64,000 nucleotides of DNA, taken from Streptococcus pneumoniae. Lineage in GTDB: Bacteria > Bacillota > Bacilli > Lactobacillales > Streptococcaceae. The translations under genes were made by a program, and so were the position numbers. Shown here piece after piece: positions 1-9,600 of this stretch; positions within the stretch are counted from its first letter, which is position 1, and every line of letters begins with the position of its first letter. Below the pieces are notes generated by a model. The model saw only the letters and a list, made by a program, of their open reading frames with translations. It did not search any database and had not been told where the DNA came from. The stretch covers positions 372,001-436,000 of the forward strand of contig NZ_CRPU01000001.1 in NCBI RefSeq assembly GCF_001096185.1, read 5' to 3'.

Positions 1-104
1 GGAATGCTTGTCTTATTCAGTATTTTTCCATCAGGAGTCAGACTGGCAAACTTAATCCCAGTCCCTCCAATATCAATCGTTGCAATGGTCATTGTTTTTA
101 CCAT
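1..104 (-). CDS. ROK-family sugar kinase/regulator, N-terminal fragment
   Basis: Only the first 34 or so codons are in the window; the gene continues off the left edge. The N-terminus carries the ROK-type phosphate-binding motif DIGGTGIKFA, after which the frame stays open to base 1. ROK proteins phosphorylate sugars such as glucose or ManNAc, or are transcription factors. There is no room for an N-terminal helix-turn-helix before the DIGGTG motif, so a kinase is favoured. ATG codons occur at 104 and 92, and neither has a strong ribosome site. It lies 71 bp downstream of the GH38 mannosidase gene on the same strand, which fits a sugar-handling role in the same operon. The substrate cannot be told. 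Confidence 0.75.
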   Translation of the reverse strand, partial: MVKTMTIATIDIGGTGIKFASLTPDGKILNKTSI

Positions 105-175
105 AAAAAGGGGCAAATCAGCAGTTAGTCCTTACTTTTTCGCCCCTCCTTTCTCTTTATGTTTACTTTTTGAAA

Positions 176-2821
176 TTAAATTTCTTCTTTTTTGATGAAT
201 TCTGTACGAATCTCTTGTGGTGAAATGAGTCCTCTATGAACTGGATATGGTCGTTCAAGCAGATCAAGGAAGAGATGTTGACTTTCTGGTACACGTACAT
301 TTTCACTACACATATTGTAGTAACGAAGGACATAACCTTCTTCATTTTCAGCTACCTTAAAGGCTGTTGGACAGATTTGTGGTATGCTGAGAACAGACTG
401 GCTCAAGAGGCTACCAGTCGCAGCCACGCTTCCTTCCTGTCTAGCAAGCTGAAGGCTGGTAAACGGTGTCTGCAAGGCTTTAGCGCGACGATAGGCTGAA
501 AAGCGTTCTTGGGCTTGGTGGCATTCAATCGCAAATTCGACTTCAAACTCACGCAAGCATTGTGCCTCTGGTGTTGGGAAGTAACCCCAGTCACCTAGCT
601 CACCTGACGCACGCAAAATAGTCACTGCAATGGTGTCGTCTCCAAGGATTTCATATTCATTCAATCCCTTGTTGGATACAGTCACACCTTTTTCATCGTC
701 ATACAGACTAACAAAGGCTTGTTGGTGTTGAGGATTTTCAGGATTTTCCCATGAAGCTGCTGGTTTGTTTGGTCGTGTCACCACCTCATAGATGCTTTCA
801 GAATCATTGCTCGGACGCGTGTTGTGAGTCTTGACCAAAAGACGGATACGATGGTCTTTAGCAGTGTTGGTAAAGCGAGTCTTGCAACGGATTTGTGGAT
901 TATCAACGAAGACTGTCAGCTCTGTTTCAAGAGGGATGCTTGTCAACTCTTCTGAACGTCCAGCCTCACGCTTCATGAACTCGATGATACCTTTTTGTTC
1001 TTCTTCTAGTTTTTCATCGGCACTGACAGGCACAGTCAATTCATGTTTGAGCAAAATCTTAGCGTAGCGAGCTGTGTTTTCCAAGACCTCGTAGCCCTTA
1101 AGCTCTGCATAGATTGGCTCTGTTCCTTGTGGTTGGAAATAGATATACTCGTTTCCGATGTCACCACGGTCTTCGAAGCGGATAAAGTCTTCATAGGCTT
1201 CGTGAGTTGTCTTATCATAAACTGTGATATTGTCATCTACACTCACCGTTACGAATGGTGTATCAATCACTCCGTTTTGGTAAATACCCTCACGGTGTTC
1301 TTGCTCTCCTTCCAGCAATTGGAAGGTTGTCCAAGAGAGAGGTGCTAGGTGAACTGGAATGGTCACGCGCACTTGTCGAGCGATACGAGCTTGACGGAAC
1401 TTGTCTTTTGGTAAATCATACTCAAAATTAGCACCGAGGTCTTCAATTTTAGCCTCTACAGGACGTCCATCCAAGTCCTCCACACGATAGCTTGGCAAGA
1501 TAAGAGCAGCCATCTTCTTGTATCCCTCTGTTGGGTGCAATTCCTTGAAATCACAAGTCGCAACATCAATCACTGTGCTGACAGTATCGACCTTATCATG
1601 CAAGCCTGTGTTAATGACAGTAAAGAGATAATCACTTTGAGCCTTAGCTGTAGCGATTTTACCCTTCCATTCGTTAAGAAGATTGCTCTTAACAAAGTTT
1701 CCGACTTGATTGACCTTGGCAAAACGTGTCTCCATCTCGCGGTGAACTTCGTCCACACTACAGCCACAGATACTATCATGGGGCGCGTTCTGCAAAAGTG
1801 TTTTCCAAGCATAGGTCAACTGGTCCTTGTGATTGTGACCTCCAGTGATAATCGTCAAGGGTTCTACAACTTGCTCTAGGAGGTTGCTATTTTCTTGGAA
1901 GGCTTGTTTGAGGTAAATGCGGGACGAGGAAGTATTAGCAAGTGTGTACCAGCCGTCTGTTTCCTGACTGGTCAACTCACCTGTAACCGTTGATAATTGC
2001 TCTGGTAGGGCAGTTTCCACGGCTTGAACATATTCATCAAAAGAACTATGAACAAAGGTTACATCTGGGAAGAGTTCATTTGCCACACGAATAGCTTCGC
2101 TCAGATTTCGCTGTACAGGCTGGTGATCACATCCGTTCATCATCAACCACTGGTTGGTCGAAGCGTAGGCACGCACGTCTGCCAGTTTTTGTTTCCAGAA
2201 GGTCAAGGCCTCGTCTTTATCAACTGGAATTTCATTCCCATTACTATACCAATTGGCAAAGAGAATCCCGAGGACACGACTACCATCCGCACCCTGCCAG
2301 TACATTTCTGAAAACTGGGAAGTAAACTGCTCATCTTCGAGGACTTGGTTGTCAAATCCAATCGGCTTCACACCACGACCAAAGGCTGCTACGTGAATCC
2401 CTGATTTTTGAAGGATTTGAGGTGCTTGCCCCATATTTCCAAAGGTATCTGGGAAGTAACCAATCTGGGTTGATTTGCCCCATTTTGCAGCCTCCTGCTG
2501 ACCGATAAGAGTATTGCGGACATTGGCTTCACTTGAAATCAAGTAGTCATCCTGCAAGATGTAAAAGGGACCAATTTTCAATTTTCCTTCGTCAATGTAG
2601 CGTTGAACTTTGTCACGATTTTCAGGGCGAATTTGCAAGTAGTCGTCGAGGACAATAGTTTGTCCATCCAAGTGGAAACTCTTGAACTCAGGGTCATTTT
2701 CAAAGAGATCAAAAAGATTGTCAAACAATTCCACCAACTGCATACGGTGGCTTTCAAAAGGCAAGTACCACTCACGATCCCAATGACTATGTGAGATAAT
2801 ATGTACGACAACATTTTCCAT
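176..2821 (-). CDS. GH38 alpha-mannosidase
   Basis: Retaining alpha-mannosidase of glycoside hydrolase family 38, expected to remove alpha-1,3-linked mannose from trimmed N-glycans. The protein of 881 residues begins with the family's zinc-site signature HSHWDREWYLP. It contains PDTFGN, whose Asp125 matches the family nucleophile, and later PHDSICGCSVDEVH. There is no signal peptide or membrane segment, so it should be cytoplasmic. An ATG five codons further upstream (2836) is also in frame. ATG 2821 is preferred because a GAGG ribosome site lies about nine bases before it. It follows the GH125 gene by 90 bp on the same strand. Streptococcal GH38 enzymes from this locus are known to act on alpha-1,3-mannose; the exact specificity here is inferred. 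Confidence 0.93.
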   Translation of the reverse strand: MENVVVHIISHSHWDREWYLPFESHRMQLVELFDNLFDLFENDPEFKSFHLDGQTIVLDDYLQIRPENRDKVQRYIDEGKLKIGPFYILQDDYLISSEANVRNTLIGQQEAAKWGKSTQIGYFPDTFGNMGQAPQILQKSGIHVAAFGRGVKPIGFDNQVLEDEQFTSQFSEMYWQGADGSRVLGILFANWYSNGNEIPVDKDEALTFWKQKLADVRAYASTNQWLMMNGCDHQPVQRNLSEAIRVANELFPDVTFVHSSFDEYVQAVETALPEQLSTVTGELTSQETDGWYTLANTSSSRIYLKQAFQENSNLLEQVVEPLTIITGGHNHKDQLTYAWKTLLQNAPHDSICGCSVDEVHREMETRFAKVNQVGNFVKSNLLNEWKGKIATAKAQSDYLFTVINTGLHDKVDTVSTVIDVATCDFKELHPTEGYKKMAALILPSYRVEDLDGRPVEAKIEDLGANFEYDLPKDKFRQARIARQVRVTIPVHLAPLSWTTFQLLEGEQEHREGIYQNGVIDTPFVTVSVDDNITVYDKTTHEAYEDFIRFEDRGDIGNEYIYFQPQGTEPIYAELKGYEVLENTARYAKILLKHELTVPVSADEKLEEEQKGIIEFMKREAGRSEELTSIPLETELTVFVDNPQIRCKTRFTNTAKDHRIRLLVKTHNTRPSNDSESIYEVVTRPNKPAASWENPENPQHQQAFVSLYDDEKGVTVSNKGLNEYEILGDDTIAVTILRASGELGDWGYFPTPEAQCLREFEVEFAIECHQAQERFSAYRRAKALQTPFTSLQLARQEGSVAATGSLLSQSVLSIPQICPTAFKVAENEEGYVLRYYNMCSENVRVPESQHLFLDLLERPYPVHRGLISPQEIRTEFIKKEEI

Positions 2822-2911
2822 GAAGTAAAACCTCATTCTAAATTAAATTTTTAATGTTTTAAATGTAAATTTGTGATTCTGACAAGAATCGGTTGCACTA
2901 AAGCGTGTTCC

Positions 2912-4192
2912 TTAGCGGATATCCAAGTAATCCAAGACCAATTCACAGAACATCATGTTAGCCCAGGAGAACCATTCACGAGAGTAGAGGGTCGGATCAT
3001 CTACGTGGAAGCTTTCGTGCATGACACCTGTACCACCATCGCAGGCAACCAGCTGATCCAGCAAGAATTTTTTCTCTGCCTTATCTCTTGTTGTCAATCC
3101 TTGGATAGAAAGGGCGATTGGCCAGATATAGCGATAGAAGGTATGAGAACTTCCGAGACCGCTAGCGTATTCTCCTTGGTAGAAGTATGGATTTTCAGGG
3201 CTCAGAATGGTACGACGAGTTGCTTGATAAACTTCATCATCGACCGAACAGTATCCCAGATAAGGTGTAGCCAGCAGACTTGGTACGTTTGGATCATCCA
3301 TGATGCTAGCATTTCCTAGACCATCCACTTCAAAGGCATAAATCTTTTCGCCCTTGCTGTTGCTTGTGTAGGCGTAGTTTTCAATTCCTTCTTGGATTTC
3401 AGACTGGAGGAGCTTGGCATCAGCAATAATGCTCTCGCTATCAGCTAGATTTAATACTGCGAAGATTTCTTGCACATAACCCAAGACTACTACAGCAAAC
3501 ATATTTGACGGAATCAAGTAACTATACTGACAGCAGTCATCGCTCGGACGAAAGGCTGACCAAGTCATACCTGTCACTGCAAAATCAGGGCCAAATCCAT
3601 CATTTACCAGTGTATCTTCCTTACGATCGGTATCACGAACAAAACGATAAGGAGAGTTGGTGTGGTCTTGTTCCACCGTCCACAGATGGAGAATTTCCTT
3701 AGTCGCTGAGACAAAAGTCTCATCAAACTGACTAGTCTCGCCAGTCTCTTTCCAGAGGAGATAAGCCAACTGCAAAGGATAGCAAAGCGAGTCCACCTCG
3801 TACTTGCGTTCCCAAATCCAGCCATTAAGGTCTGTGTGGTCAGTCTCGTGGTGACCCTTCCAGTTTTCCTCGATGTTGAAGGAATTGGCATAAGGATCCT
3901 TGAGAATCAAGGTCATCTGACGTTTAACTAAACCTGCAATGGTCTGACGCAGGAGGGCATCTCTTTTAGCCACATGCAGGTAGGGTCTGAGTTGGGCTGT
4001 CGAATCTCGAAGCCACATAGCAGGAATATCTCCTGTGAGCACAAAGGTTGAACCATCTTCTAGGATTTCAACCGTATTGTCCAAGGTGTCGGTGTAGCAA
4101 CGCTCGAAAACATCCACCCACTCTGGATGGTCCTTAGCCCGCTCTGCCACTTCATCTAGCCATTCTCTAACAATTTCTTTTGAATAAATCAT
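2912..4192 (-). CDS. GH125 exo-alpha-1,6-mannosidase
   Basis: Family 125 inverting exo-alpha-1,6-mannosidase, a cytoplasmic enzyme that removes the 1,6-linked mannose of N-glycan cores. The 426-residue protein matches the family in length and carries its signatures: GDIPAMWLRDSTAQLRPY near the N-terminus, then SAFRPSDDC, YQGEYASGLGSSHT and a C-terminal MHESFHVDDPTLYSREWFSW. No secretion signal is present. The open frame extends eight codons upstream to 4216; ATG 4192 follows an AGAGGA ribosome site at a plausible distance and gives the usual N-terminus. It is the first gene of a minus-strand unit with GH38 and the ROK kinase, and it diverges from the GH92 mannosidase. Confidence 0.93.
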   Translation of the reverse strand: MIYSKEIVREWLDEVAERAKDHPEWVDVFERCYTDTLDNTVEILEDGSTFVLTGDIPAMWLRDSTAQLRPYLHVAKRDALLRQTIAGLVKRQMTLILKDPYANSFNIEENWKGHHETDHTDLNGWIWERKYEVDSLCYPLQLAYLLWKETGETSQFDETFVSATKEILHLWTVEQDHTNSPYRFVRDTDRKEDTLVNDGFGPDFAVTGMTWSAFRPSDDCCQYSYLIPSNMFAVVVLGYVQEIFAVLNLADSESIIADAKLLQSEIQEGIENYAYTSNSKGEKIYAFEVDGLGNASIMDDPNVPSLLATPYLGYCSVDDEVYQATRRTILSPENPYFYQGEYASGLGSSHTFYRYIWPIALSIQGLTTRDKAEKKFLLDQLVACDGGTGVMHESFHVDDPTLYSREWFSWANMMFCELVLDYLDIR

Positions 4193-4307
4193 CGTGCAGT
4201 ATCCTCTTTCAAACAAGTTTCATTTTCAGTATATAGCTTTTGAGACAGAAAATACATACACAAATGATAGTCATTTTTCTACAAAATAGTTATCTTTGAA
4301 ACTCCTT

Positions 4308-4336
4308 TTCTAAAGGCCCCATTTTTCTGATATAAT
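4308..4336 (+). promoter_or_regulatory. Promoter of the GH92 gene
   Basis: A TATAAT -10 box at 4331-4336 is preceded by TGA, giving an extended -10. The -35 position (TTCTAA, 17-bp spacer) is weak. It lies 26 bp before the GH92 start codon. Confidence 0.6.
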
Positions 4337-4362
4337 GTAGAAAAACAACTAAAGGAAAGACT

Positions 4363-6459
4363 ATGAAACCACTACTTGAAACCATCGATACCCGCTTTGG
4401 AACTGCCAGCAAGCATGCCTTTTCTCGGGGAAATACCCTGCCATACACAGGCGTTCCTTTTGGGATGAATTATTTTGTGCCCCAGACCAGTGACCAAGAG
4501 GGATCTTGGTTTTTCGATCCACATCTGCCTATCTTTCAGGGGATTCGATTAACCCATCAGCCTAGTCCTTGGATTGGGGACTACTCTTGGCTCCTCCTGA
4601 CACCCGTCACAGGTCAACTAGGTGGAGACAGCCTCTTCCACCGCCAGTCTTCCTATGATATGGATAAGGCCTCTTTCCAACCTCATTATCTGAAAATTTT
4701 CTCTCTGCGCTATCAGATTGAAACCCAGCTCACGCCAACTTGCTACGGTGCTTCTATTCTTTTAGAGCAAAAGCAAGGCAAAACCATCTCCCTCTATCTT
4801 CACGCAGTAGATAAGCTGACAGTAGAGCAAGTAGATAAGCGAACTCTTGCCCTGCGACAAGAAGGAAAAACTGAAACCAACAAAAATCCACTGATACTCT
4901 TCACTGCCCTGCAAATGAATACGGATATCCTTGCTATCAGCCAAGAAGGTGGAGACTGGCGAATTGACTTAGCAGATAGCCATGCTGAGATTCAGCTAGC
5001 GACTTCTTTCATCTCGCCTTCTCAAGCACTGCTTAATCTACCTCAAGAAGATTTTGATAACTGTAAAGTAAGTGCACAAGCGGACTGGGAAAATCTCCTC
5101 CATCGTTTTGACATTATAGAGACAGGAGAGGCTGACCGAACCTTCTTTGATCACTGCCTTTACAGACTCTTCCTCTTCCCACAGACTTTTTATGAGGTTA
5201 ATGAATCAGGGCAAGCCATTCACATGGATCTGGCTACTGGAACTATCAAGCCTGGTGTTCTCTTCAGCAACAATGGTTTCTGGGATACCTTCCGCACCAC
5301 CTTCCCCCTCTTTGCCCTTATCATACCGGAGCACTATCACCGCTTTTTAGAAGGCTTTCTCAATAGCTACCGCGATACTGGTTTCCTTCCAAAATGGCTG
5401 GCTCCAGATGAACGTGGTATGATGCCAGGTACACTTTTAGACGGTATTATAGCAGATAGCGCCTGCAAGGACATGGCCCCCGACCTAGAAGAAGAACTCC
5501 TCCAAGCTATGCTCGAAACAGCCAGCAAGGCCGATCCTCTCGGCATCAATGGCCGCCATGGACTAGCCCAATACCAAGAACTTGGCTACCTCTCTACCGA
5601 CAACCACGAAAGTGTCAGTCATACCCTAGACTATGCCTATAGTGACTTTTGTATCGCCAGCTGTGCCAAAAAACTTGGTCAGAATGACATCGCGGAAACT
5701 TATAGAACTGCGTCACAAAATTACCGCCATCTATTTGATGCTGAGACAGGTTACATGCGAGCACGAGACAATCGAGGCAACTTTCGCCCTGACTTCTCTC
5801 CTTATAGTTGGGGACGTGATTATGCCGAATGTTCAGCCATCCAAGCAACTTTAGGCGTTCTCCACGACATCCCAGGCTTGATTCAGCTTATGGGTGGAAA
5901 AGAAGCCTTTAGCAACTATCTTTTGAAAGCCTGTCAAGATGCTCCCCTCTTTGAAACAACAGGCTATGGCTACGAGATTCACGAAATGAGCGAGATGGCT
6001 ACTGCTCCTTTTGGACAACTCGCCATTTCTAACCAACCGAGCTTCCACATTCCTTATCTCTTCCGCTACAGCGATTACCCTGACTACACTGCCCTTCTTA
6101 TCAAGACGCTCCGTCAGAAAGCTTTTCACCCAAGTTGGGAAGCCTATCCTGGCGATGAAGACAATGGTAGTCTCTCTGCTTGGTACATCTGGTCAGCTCT
6201 CGGACTTTATCCAACCTGTCCAGGAAAACCAAGCTATGACCTCGGAATCCCTCTCTTTGACCACCTCCGTATTTACCTAGCTAAAGAAAATAAATGGCTA
6301 GATATTCATACTGAGCAAAACCACAGCCATTTTAACTTTGTAAAAAAATGCCGACTGGACAAAAACCTAGTATCAACTATTCAACACCAAGACCTCTTAA
6401 AAGCTGAGCAACTAACCTTCACCCTCAGCTGGTTACCAAGTCATCCGTCCACTTCCTGA
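4363..6459 (+). CDS. GH92 alpha-1,2-mannosidase
   Basis: Calcium-dependent family 92 alpha-mannosidase, expected to trim terminal alpha-1,2-mannose from imported high-mannose N-glycans. The 698-residue protein has the typical GH92 order: an N-terminal beta-sandwich ('VPFGMNYFVPQTSDQEGSW', 'IQLSH'-like segment 'IRLTHQPSPWIGDYSW') and a helical barrel with 'FSNNGFWDTFRTTFPL' and 'SVSHTLDYAYSDFCIA'. The catalytic C-terminal part contains 'YPGDEDNGSLSAWYIWSALGLYP', whose GDEDNG motif is characteristic. There is no signal peptide, unlike many Bacteroides GH92 enzymes, so the product is cytoplasmic. The start follows AAAGGAAAG. It is the only long plus-strand gene in the first 48 kb and faces away from GH125/GH38, with which it probably forms one pathway. 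Confidence 0.93.
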   Translation: MKPLLETIDTRFGTASKHAFSRGNTLPYTGVPFGMNYFVPQTSDQEGSWFFDPHLPIFQGIRLTHQPSPWIGDYSWLLLTPVTGQLGGDSLFHRQSSYDMDKASFQPHYLKIFSLRYQIETQLTPTCYGASILLEQKQGKTISLYLHAVDKLTVEQVDKRTLALRQEGKTETNKNPLILFTALQMNTDILAISQEGGDWRIDLADSHAEIQLATSFISPSQALLNLPQEDFDNCKVSAQADWENLLHRFDIIETGEADRTFFDHCLYRLFLFPQTFYEVNESGQAIHMDLATGTIKPGVLFSNNGFWDTFRTTFPLFALIIPEHYHRFLEGFLNSYRDTGFLPKWLAPDERGMMPGTLLDGIIADSACKDMAPDLEEELLQAMLETASKADPLGINGRHGLAQYQELGYLSTDNHESVSHTLDYAYSDFCIASCAKKLGQNDIAETYRTASQNYRHLFDAETGYMRARDNRGNFRPDFSPYSWGRDYAECSAIQATLGVLHDIPGLIQLMGGKEAFSNYLLKACQDAPLFETTGYGYEIHEMSEMATAPFGQLAISNQPSFHIPYLFRYSDYPDYTALLIKTLRQKAFHPSWEAYPGDEDNGSLSAWYIWSALGLYPTCPGKPSYDLGIPLFDHLRIYLAKENKWLDIHTEQNHSHFNFVKKCRLDKNLVSTIQHQDLLKAEQLTFTLSWLPSHPSTS

Positions 6460-6466
6460 AATACAA

Positions 6467-6500
6467 AAATCTCCTAGCAGACCTTCCTGCTAGGAGATTT
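6467..6500. terminator. Rho-independent terminator after GH92
   Basis: Perfect 14-bp inverted repeat: AAATCTCCTAGCAG at 6467-6480, loop ACCTTC, and its complement at 6487-6500, followed by TTTCTT. Runs of A and T on both sides allow it to work in both directions, but it sits directly behind the GH92 stop. Confidence 0.88.
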
Positions 6501-6522
6501 TCTTATGAGAGGTACTTGTTTA

Positions 6523-6627
6523 ATACTCAATGAAAATCAAAGAGCAAACTAGGAAGCTAGCCGTAGACTGTACTTGAGTACGGCAAGGCGAAGCTAACGC
6601 GGTTTGAATTTGATTTTCGAAGAGTTT
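6523..6627 (-). repeat. BOX element (boxC-boxA type)
   Basis: Contains the boxA core CGGCAAGGCGAAGCTAACG, close to the classical BOX primer sequence, and ends in GATTTTCGAAGAGT. The other end is the boxC-like TACTCAATGAAAATCAAAG. The orientation is minus, opposite to the element at 18.66 kb. BOX elements are dispersed, probably non-autonomous repeats of S. pneumoniae and close relatives. Confidence 0.85.
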
Positions 6628-6678
6628 AAGCTTTGAAAATCGGATTTATTATCTGATAATTATCAAACAATCTACCAA

Positions 6679-9600
6679 TTAAGCTTCTTCGTCTTCTTTA
6701 CGACGACGGCCTGCAAGACCAAGACCAAGTAAGGCACTTGCGGTTGCTGCTACCATAGCTACAGTAGAATCTGCTGTACCTGTATTTGGCAATTCTTTAG
6801 CTGCTTTACGCGCGTTTGCTGCTGCTTGGTTGGCATTTGCTGCTTGAGCAGTAGCTGGAGCTACAGCTGATGTTTGAGCAGCTTGGTCCTTAGCTGGAGT
6901 TGCATGATCAGTTGCTGGAGCAACTTTCGCCATGAAGTCTTCGATACGTTTAACCATTGCATCCACTTCATCTTGGCTTGCTTTCGGATCTGCAAATACT
7001 TTCTTAGCGTCTGCCAATAAGTCAGTCGCTTCTTTTGCATTTTCTGCATCAAGCTTAGCTGATTCTTGGATGAACAATTCATCTAATTGATGGATAGCAC
7101 CTTCTAACTTAGCTTTATCCACTTTTGCGGCAGTGTTAGTAGCTCCGTTATTACCAGAAGTTCCGTTTCCGTTACCACTGCCATTGTTACCTCCAGCATT
7201 GTATGGTACATATTGTTTGAACGCATCATCTCTTGGAATTGCTAATACTTGACCTTCTTTGGTTACAATCGTTACATTTCCTTCTTCGTCAATGTTAACC
7301 ACTAAATCAGTCTTACCATCTTTAGTAACTTTCATATTACCATCTTTGTCGATTGTAATTGTTACGTTAGAATCTTTAGATGTGTAAACTGTGTTTCCAT
7401 CTTTATCTGTTGATTTAATGTAAGCATCAAGATCAAATTCTTCTACATTAGTGATAGCACCTAGAACTTTGAATTGGAATTTCGCTTTTTCTTCTGGAGT
7501 AATATTAGCAAGGTTTGCTACCGTTACTTTACTCAAGTCGAAATCAAGATTATTACCACCGTTTTTAGCTTTCGCTTCTTCTGCATTCTTCACTAGTTGT
7601 TCTTTAGAAATTGTTGCTGTAGAACCGTCTGGCATTGTTACTGTTGCGTTTCCTTTATCGTCTACGACTACAGTTGCACCTGGGTTAACTGCTTCAATTG
7701 CTTTCTTAACAGCGTCTTTTTCGTCTTTTGTTAAGTTTTCTTTATTTCCAACTAATGTACGGATAGCTGGTGTTTTCACTTTAGCGTTCTTAGCTTCGTC
7801 AGCTAATTTTTCTGCTGGGATGACTAAGTCTGAAGCTGGAATGTTAAGAACTGTGCCGTCACCTTTGGTTACTGTTGCGTTTCCTTTATCGTCTACGACT
7901 ACAGTTGAACCTGGGTTGACTGCTGCTACAGCTTTCTTAACAGCTGCTTTTTCTTCATCTGTAAGTTTAGTTGAATCTGCTACTACAGTCTTAGCTGCTG
8001 GTGTGTTTGCATCGTTACCACCATTTGGTTTCGTAGCATCATCTTCAACTTTAACTAAGTCTGTTGATGGGATAACTGAAACATTACCATCTTTGACTAC
8101 TGTTGCATTTCCTTTATCGTCAACTACTACAGTTGCGCCTGGATTTGCTGCTTTAACTTTGTCTTCGATTGCTTTCTTCTCTTCTGGAGTTAGAGCATTT
8201 GGATTTGCTACTTTAGTTTTCGCTGCTGGTGTAACTGCGTTGTCTTTAGCTTTGCCATCGTTCACATCTTTTTCAGATTTTGTTAAATCTGATGCTGGAA
8301 TAACTGCTGTATTTCCGTTTGGAAGAGTTACTGTTGCGTTTCCTTTGTCGTCTACGACTACAGTTGAACCTGGATTTACTGCTGTCACTTTATCTGCGAT
8401 TGCTTTCTTCTCTTCTGGAGTTAAGCTATCTGGATTTGCTACTTTTGTCTTAGAAGCTGGTTTAACAATGTCATTTCCTGCTTTTGGTGCCTTTTCTGCA
8501 TCTGCATTCTTCGTTAAGTCTGCCGCTGGAATGATCGCTGTCTTACCATTTACTGTTACTGTTGCGTTTCCTTGGTCGTCTACTACAACTTCAGCACCTG
8601 GATTGACGGCTGCTACTTTAGCTACGATTGCTTCTTTCTCTTCTGGAGTTAAGCTTTCTGGATTTGCTACTACAGTTTTATCTGCTGGTTTAACGATGTC
8701 GTTTCCTGCATTTGGTTTCGCTGCTTCTTCTGGTGACTTAGTCAAGTCTGATGCTGGGATTACAACTGGTTTTCCATCTTTAGGTGTAACTGTTGCATTT
8801 CCTTGGTCGTCTACTACTACAGTCGCATCTGGATTTACAGCTTTAACTTTAGCAATAATTGCTTCTTTCTCATCTTTTGTTAATGAGTCTGGATTTGCTA
8901 CTACAGTCTTATCGGCTGGTTTAACTACGTCGTTTCCTGCGTTTGGCTCTTTAGCTGAATCTGCTGTCTTAGTTAAGTCTTTCGCTGGAATGACTGCTAC
9001 TTTACCATCTTTAGTTGTTACTGTTGCGTTTCCTTGGTCGTCTACGACTACAGTTGCTCCTGGATTTACAGCTTTAACCTTGTCTTCGATTGCTTTCTTA
9101 GATGCTTCTAAGTCATTTGGATCCAAGACTGTCTTATCGGCTGGTGTGTTTACATCGTTTCCTGCATTTGGCTTAGCTGCTTCTTCTGCTGTTTTCACCA
9201 AATCTTTCGCTGGGATAACCACTGTCTTACCATCTTTAGTTGTTACAGTTGCATTTCCTTGGTCATCAACAACTACAGTTTTAGCTTCTGGATTCACTTC
9301 TGCAACTTTAGCTGCGATTGCATCTTGCTCGTCTTTTGTTAATGATTCTGGATCTTCTACAACTGTCTTGTCAGCTGGTTTAACGACGTCGTTACCTGCG
9401 TTTGGTTCTTTAGCTGAATCTGCTGTCTTAGTTAATGCCGCCGCTGGAATGACCGCTGTCTTACCATTCACTGTTACTGTTGCGTTTCCTTGGTCGTCTA
9501 CTGCTACAGTTGCACCAGGGTTAACTTCTGCTACTTTAGCTGCGATTGCTTTTTTCTCATCTTCCGTTAATGGTTTAGTAGAATCAACCGCTACTTTATC

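Noticed and set aside
2873-3319. 148-codon plus-strand frame over the GH125 gene
   Set aside because: Shadow of GH125, whose family motifs run the whole length of the minus strand here; it has no ribosome site.
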